A stretch of 10,849 nucleotides of DNA from CAZOHN01 sp964579325. GTDB taxonomy: Bacteria; Pseudomonadota; Alphaproteobacteria; Rhodobacterales; Rhodobacteraceae. The notes beneath the pieces are model-generated. The model searched no databases. It saw nothing but the letters and a program-made list of their open reading frames with translations, and was not told the DNA's origin. This document shows, piece after piece, positions 7,548 to 10,849 of this stretch. The position numbers were made by a program, and so were the translations under genes. Location of the stretch: contig CAZOHN010000122.1 of NCBI GenBank assembly GCA_964579325.1, forward strand, positions 1 to 10,849, in the 5' to 3' direction. The stretch's first letter is position 1; every line of letters begins with the position of its first letter.

Positions 7548-7576
7548 GCAACCATTTGTTGCAACGCCTTGTGGCG
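7548..7576. repeat. Two small inverted repeats in the glgP-glgB spacer
   Basis: GCAAC (7548-7552) pairs with GTTGC (7558-7562) around CATTT, and CGCC (7565-7568) pairs with GGCG (7573-7576) around TTGT. They fill most of the 47-bp gap between the glgP stop and the glgB start. The stems are short and lack a T-run, so they do not look like a terminator; they could slow processing or decay of the operon transcript, or be chance. Confidence 0.25.
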
Positions 7577-7592
7577 CGGTTAGGGTGAGCGC

Positions 7593-9797
7593 ATGGCACC
7601 GCGCGCACGTTCCCTTCCCGACTTCCTGCCCGCCGACGTGGCACGCCGCATTTCCTTAGGCGAGCACGACGATCCGTTTTCGGTGCTCGGTCCGCACAAG
7701 CAGGGCAATTCCACGGTCGTGACCGCCTTCGACCCGGGCGCCGAGCGCCTGTTCGCGGTGACGGCGAAGGAGGCCGTGCCGCTCAGCCACCACCCGGTGG
7801 TGTCCGGTCTGTTCCAGGGCAAGGTGCCTGCGGGTCCCTACAGGCTGCGCGGCGAGGCCGGGGGCGGCGCATGGGACTACCCGGACGCCTACCGGCACGG
7901 TCCGGTGCTGGGCGAGATCGACGAGTATCTGCTGGGCGAGGGCACGCACCGGCGGCTCTGGACCGTGCTGGGCGCGCATGTGCGCGAGCACGAAGGCACG
8001 CGGGGCACGCATTTCTCGGTCTGGGCGCCGAACGCCCGGCGGGTTTCTGTCGTGGGGCAGTTCAACTTCTGGGACGGCCGACGGCATGTGATGCGGCGTC
8101 GGGGCGCGACGGGGGTCTGGGAAATCTTCATCCCGGAGGTAGGCGAGGGTGCGGCCTACAAGTACGAGATTGTCGGTCCGTCCGGCGAGGTCCTGCCGCT
8201 CAAGGCCGATCCCGTGGGCTTCGGGTCCGAGCACCCGCCGGCGACGGCAAGCGTGGTGCGCGACATCACCGGCTATGGCTGGGTGGACGGCGGCTGGATG
8301 GAGAGCCGCGCGGGGCGCAACGCGCGCACGGCGCCGATCTCGATCTACGAGGTGCACCTGGGGTCCTGGCGGCGCAAGTGGGACCAGGGCGGGCGGCCGC
8401 TGTCGTACAAGGAAGCGGCGACCGACCTTGTGAACTATGCCGCCGACATGGGCTTCACGCACCTCGAGTTCCTGCCGCTCACCGAGCACCCCTTTGACGG
8501 CTCGTGGGGCTACCAGCCAATCGGCATGTTCGCGCCCACGGTCCGGCATGGCCCGCCCCACGAGTTCCGCGATCTTGTCGAGGCGGCGCACAATCGCGGC
8601 CTCGGCGTGATCCTCGACTGGGTGCCGGGGCACTTCCCGACAGACCAGCACGGGCTGGGCCGGTTCGACGGGACCTCGCTCTATGAGCACCAGGACCCCA
8701 AGGAAGGGTTCCACCAGGACTGGAACACGCTGATCTACAACTTCGGCCGGCGTGAGGTGGCCAACTACCTGATCTCGAACGCACTTTACTGGCTCGAGGA
8801 ATTCCACGTCGACGGGCTGCGCGTGGATGCCGTGGCCTCGATGCTCTATCGCGACTATTCGCGGCGCGAGGGCGAGTGGGTGCCGAACATACACGGTGGG
8901 CGTGAGAACCTCGAGGCCATCGACCTGATGCGCCGGATGAACGAGATCGTCTACGGCGAAGTGCCCGGCATCCTGACGGCGGCGGAGGAGAGCACGAGCT
9001 TCCCGGCGGTCAGCCAGCCCGTCCATGCCGGTGGCCTCGGCTTCGGCTTCAAGTGGAACATGGGCTGGATGAACGACACGCTGGAGTTCATCAAGCGCGA
9101 TCCGGTCTATCGCCGCCACCACCACAACCAGATGACCTTCGGGATGGTCTATGCCTTTTCGGAGAACTTCATCCTGCCGCTGAGCCACGACGAAGTGGTG
9201 CACGGCAAGGGGTCGCTGCTGGCCAAGATGCCGGGCGGGTCGGACGAGGAGAAGTTCGCCAACCTGCGCGCCTACTACGGATTCATGTGGGGCCATCCGG
9301 GCAAGAAGCTTCTGTTCATGGGCTGCGAGTTCGGACAGGCGGCGGAGTGGAACCACAGCGCAGACCTCGACTGGGCGGCGGCCGAGCGGCCCCTCAATGG
9401 CGGGATGCGGCGCTGGGTGCGCGACCTCAACACGCTCTACCGCGCGACGCCATCGCTCCATGTGAAGGACTGCGAGGGCGACGGGTTCCGCTGGATCGAG
9501 GCCGATGCGGCAGACATCTCGGTTCTGGCCTGGGCGCGGTTCGGGGCCGAAGGCGACCCGCCGGCGGTGGTGATCTGCAACTTCACCCCCATTGAACGCA
9601 CGCTCTGGCGCTGCGGGCTTCCCCGGCAGGGGCGCTGGCGCGAGGCGGTGAACTCGGACTCGCGCATCTACGGCGGGATGGACCGGGGCAACATGGGCGG
9701 CGTCACCGCCGAACCGGTCGCATGGCACGGGATGGACCATTCGGCGGAAGTCACGCTGCCGCCACTCAGCACGCTTATCCTGATCCACGAACCATAA
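7593..9797 (+). CDS. glgB: 1,4-alpha-glucan (glycogen) branching enzyme, GH13
   Basis: GlgB cuts alpha-1,4 glucan chains and rejoins them through alpha-1,6 bonds, making glycogen branched. The 734-residue protein has the long bacterial architecture: an N-terminal carbohydrate-binding part in two modules (about 20-115 and 125-235), the catalytic barrel (about 250-600) and a C-terminal beta domain. Motifs: LTEHPFDGSWGYQ (296-308), VILDWVPGHFPTD (339-351), DGLRVDAVASMLYRDYSR (407-424) with nucleophile D412, LTAAEEST (461-468) with acid/base E465, and LSHDEVVHGKGS (530-541) with D533. These three residues sit exactly seven positions after D405, E458 and D526 of E. coli GlgB, a consistent offset. 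ATG 7593 follows a weak AGGG (7582-7585) with a 7-nt spacer. It lies 47 bp after glgP and 33 bp before glgC, so one operon is likely. Confidence 0.97.
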   Translation: MAPRARSLPDFLPADVARRISLGEHDDPFSVLGPHKQGNSTVVTAFDPGAERLFAVTAKEAVPLSHHPVVSGLFQGKVPAGPYRLRGEAGGGAWDYPDAYRHGPVLGEIDEYLLGEGTHRRLWTVLGAHVREHEGTRGTHFSVWAPNARRVSVVGQFNFWDGRRHVMRRRGATGVWEIFIPEVGEGAAYKYEIVGPSGEVLPLKADPVGFGSEHPPATASVVRDITGYGWVDGGWMESRAGRNARTAPISIYEVHLGSWRRKWDQGGRPLSYKEAATDLVNYAADMGFTHLEFLPLTEHPFDGSWGYQPIGMFAPTVRHGPPHEFRDLVEAAHNRGLGVILDWVPGHFPTDQHGLGRFDGTSLYEHQDPKEGFHQDWNTLIYNFGRREVANYLISNALYWLEEFHVDGLRVDAVASMLYRDYSRREGEWVPNIHGGRENLEAIDLMRRMNEIVYGEVPGILTAAEESTSFPAVSQPVHAGGLGFGFKWNMGWMNDTLEFIKRDPVYRRHHHNQMTFGMVYAFSENFILPLSHDEVVHGKGSLLAKMPGGSDEEKFANLRAYYGFMWGHPGKKLLFMGCEFGQAAEWNHSADLDWAAAERPLNGGMRRWVRDLNTLYRATPSLHVKDCEGDGFRWIEADAADISVLAWARFGAEGDPPAVVICNFTPIERTLWRCGLPRQGRWREAVNSDSRIYGGMDRGNMGGVTAEPVAWHGMDHSAEVTLPPLSTLILIHEP

Positions 9798-9814
9798 CGG
9801 GCGCCACACGCCCG
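9798..9814 (+). repeat. Hairpin directly after the glgB stop
   Basis: CGGGCG (9798-9803) and CGCCCG (9809-9814) form a perfect 6-bp stem with loop CCACA. It begins on the base after the glgB TAA and ends one base before the glgC ribosome site. No T-run follows, so read-through into glgC is expected. A role in mRNA stability or in tuning glgC translation is possible but unproven. Confidence 0.4.
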
Positions 9815-9830
9815 AGGGAGGGAAGTCACG

Positions 9831-10849
9831 ATGCCGAACACGCGTTTGTCGAGCCGGGCGATGGCCTTCGTGCTGGCCGGAGGGAGGGGTAGCCGCCTGA
9901 AGGAACTGACCGACAACCGGGCGAAACCGGCGGTCTACTTCGGTGNNNNNNNNNNGACATTGCCAGCGCGGCTGGAACTTCTTCCGCGCAGAGCGGAACG
10001 AATACCTCGATATCCTGCCCGCCTCGCAGCGGGTGGCCGAGAACCAGTGGTACCTCGGCACGGCAGATGCGGTGACGCAGAACATCGACATCGTGGACAG
10101 CTATGGCGTCGACTATGTGCTGATCCTGGCGGGCGACCACATCTACAAGATGGACTACGAGATCATGCTGCGCCACCACGTGGACAGCGGTGCGGACGTG
10201 ACGGTGGGCTGCCTGACCGTTCCGCGCGAGGAGGCCACGGCCTTCGGTGTCATGGCGGTCGACGCGCACGACAGGATCACCTCGTTTCTTGAAAAGCCCA
10301 AGGACCCGCCCGGCACGCCCGACGACCCGACCGTGGCGCTTGCCTCGATGGGGATCTACGTCTTCACTTGGGCTTTCCTGCGCCAGCTTCTGCTTGCCGA
10401 TGCCGACGACCCCAATTCGAGCCACGATTTCGGCAGCGACCTGATCCCGTCGATCGTCAAGAACGGCAAGGCCGTCGCGCACCGGTTCGACAAGAGCTGC
10501 GTCCGCGCGACCTCGGAGGCGACTGCCTACTGGCGCGACGTCGGCACCATTGACGCCTTCTGGAAGGCCAACATCGACCTCACCGACTTCACGCCAGAGC
10601 TGGACCTGTGGGACCGCAAGTGGCCGATCTGGACCTATTCGGAGAGCGTGCCGCCGGCGAAGTTCATCCATGACGAGGAGAACCGGCGCGGGTCTGCGGT
10701 AAGCTCGATGGTTTCGGGCGGCTGCATCGTCTCGGGCAGCGAGGTGCGCAATTCGCTGCTGTTCACGATGGTGCGGACCAATTCCTTCTCGGTCCTGGAG
10801 CACGCGGTTCTGCTGCCCTACGTCAACGTCGGGCGGCACGCGCGCCTGA
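9831..10849 (+). CDS. glgC: Glucose-1-phosphate adenylyltransferase (ADP-glucose pyrophosphorylase), with internal gap and cut at the window edge
   Basis: GlgC makes ADP-glucose from ATP and glucose-1-phosphate, the committed step of glycogen synthesis. Residues 1-38 hold the nucleotide loop LAGGRGSRLKELT (15-27) and the segment RAKPAVYFG (30-38). Ten Ns follow (9946-9955). The protein resumes at 9958 in another frame with HCQRGWNFF and continues with LILAGDHIYKMDYE (catalytic Asp of AGDHIYK), AFGVMAV, FLEKP, ASMGIYVF, SSHDFGSDLIP and YWRDVGT, then enters the left-handed beta-helix (VSGGCIVSG, VLLPYVNVG). Against E. coli GlgC as recalled, about 99 bp are missing at the gap, a multiple of three, so the gene is probably intact. 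The frame is open to the last base; the final TGA (10847-10849) is out of frame, and roughly 60-70 C-terminal residues lie outside. ATG 9831 has GGAGG (9817-9821) nine bases upstream. Confidence 0.94.
9946..9955. other. glgC: Assembly gap of 10 N hiding about 99 bp of glgC
   Basis: The segment between AVYFG and QRGW is missing. In E. coli GlgC, from memory, it is 34 residues beginning GKFRIIDFALSN; three of its bases are present at the edges here, leaving about 99. The hidden part includes the position equivalent to E. coli K39, a fructose-1,6-bisphosphate activator site, so allosteric type cannot be read. No overlap is seen between the two edges, unlike the glgP gap. Confidence 0.9.

Noticed and set aside
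7656..10091. Very long minus-strand open frame (about 811 codons) opposite glgB and glgC
   Set aside because: It mirrors well-recognised genes, runs through the Ns, is rich in Arg, Pro and His, and has no family motif. Long antisense frames are expected in DNA this GC-rich.
9831..10292. Short glgC-like frame running through the 10 Ns to 10292
   Set aside because: After the gap this frame gives Arg/Gly-rich nonsense, while the frame starting at 9958 gives true GlgC sequence. The short product is created by the wrong gap length.
10847..10849. Apparent stop TGA as the end of glgC at the window edge
   Set aside because: In the GlgC frame the codons are CTG then A; the TGA is out of frame, and the beta-helix domain is not complete.
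1..10849. CRISPR array, insertion sequence, tRNA/rRNA, toxin-antitoxin or phage defence genes
   Set aside because: No regularly spaced repeats, transposase-like protein, RNA gene or accessory-island signature was found on either strand; gene content and base composition look like core chromosome throughout.

Overview
The window is ordinary, very GC-rich bacterial chromosome with tightly packed genes. The protein sequences and the glgP-glgB-glgC order fit an alphaproteobacterium, most likely a Rhodobacteraceae/Paracoccaceae member. That placement is inferred from GC content, gene order and recalled family resemblance; no search was run.

Layout: (1) 1-177 is GC-rich leader DNA with a strong hairpin at its left edge. 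(2) 178-1095 (+) encodes a PHP-domain metal-dependent phosphoesterase. (3) 1130-4755 (-) is a three-gene ABC importer operon of the YnjB/YnjC/YnjD type, transcribed right to left: a secreted binding protein, a permease with two transmembrane domains in one chain, and an ATPase. Its genes are 7 bp apart (B to C) or overlap by 8 bp (C to D). (4) 4756-4999 is a divergent control region. It holds a candidate promoter for glgP, a LacI-family-like operator over its -10 box, a separate 6+6 bp inverted repeat nearer ynjB, and hairpin-forming DNA. (5) 5000-10849 (+) is a glycogen operon: glgP (phosphorylase), glgB (branching enzyme) and glgC (ADP-glucose pyrophosphorylase, running off the right edge). 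glgA, and perhaps glgX and pgm, would be expected beyond the window.

How the genes work together: GlgC commits glucose-1-phosphate to ADP-glucose, an unseen GlgA would extend chains, GlgB adds alpha-1,6 branches, and GlgP releases glucose-1-phosphate again. The YnjBCD-type importer shares the divergent control region, but its substrate cannot be read from sequence.

Two assembly defects dominate the practical reading. In glgP a 100-N gap (7092-7191) is flanked by the same 55 bp on both sides. It looks like two overlapping contig ends that were not merged; collapsing it restores one 796-residue frame. In glgC a 10-N gap (9946-9955) hides about 99 bp (about 33 codons) and creates a false frameshift, so the real downstream frame has no visible start. 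I see no CRISPR array, insertion sequence, tRNA or rRNA, phage gene or convincing undescribed system. The most biologically interesting item is the putative LacI-type operator in front of glgP.
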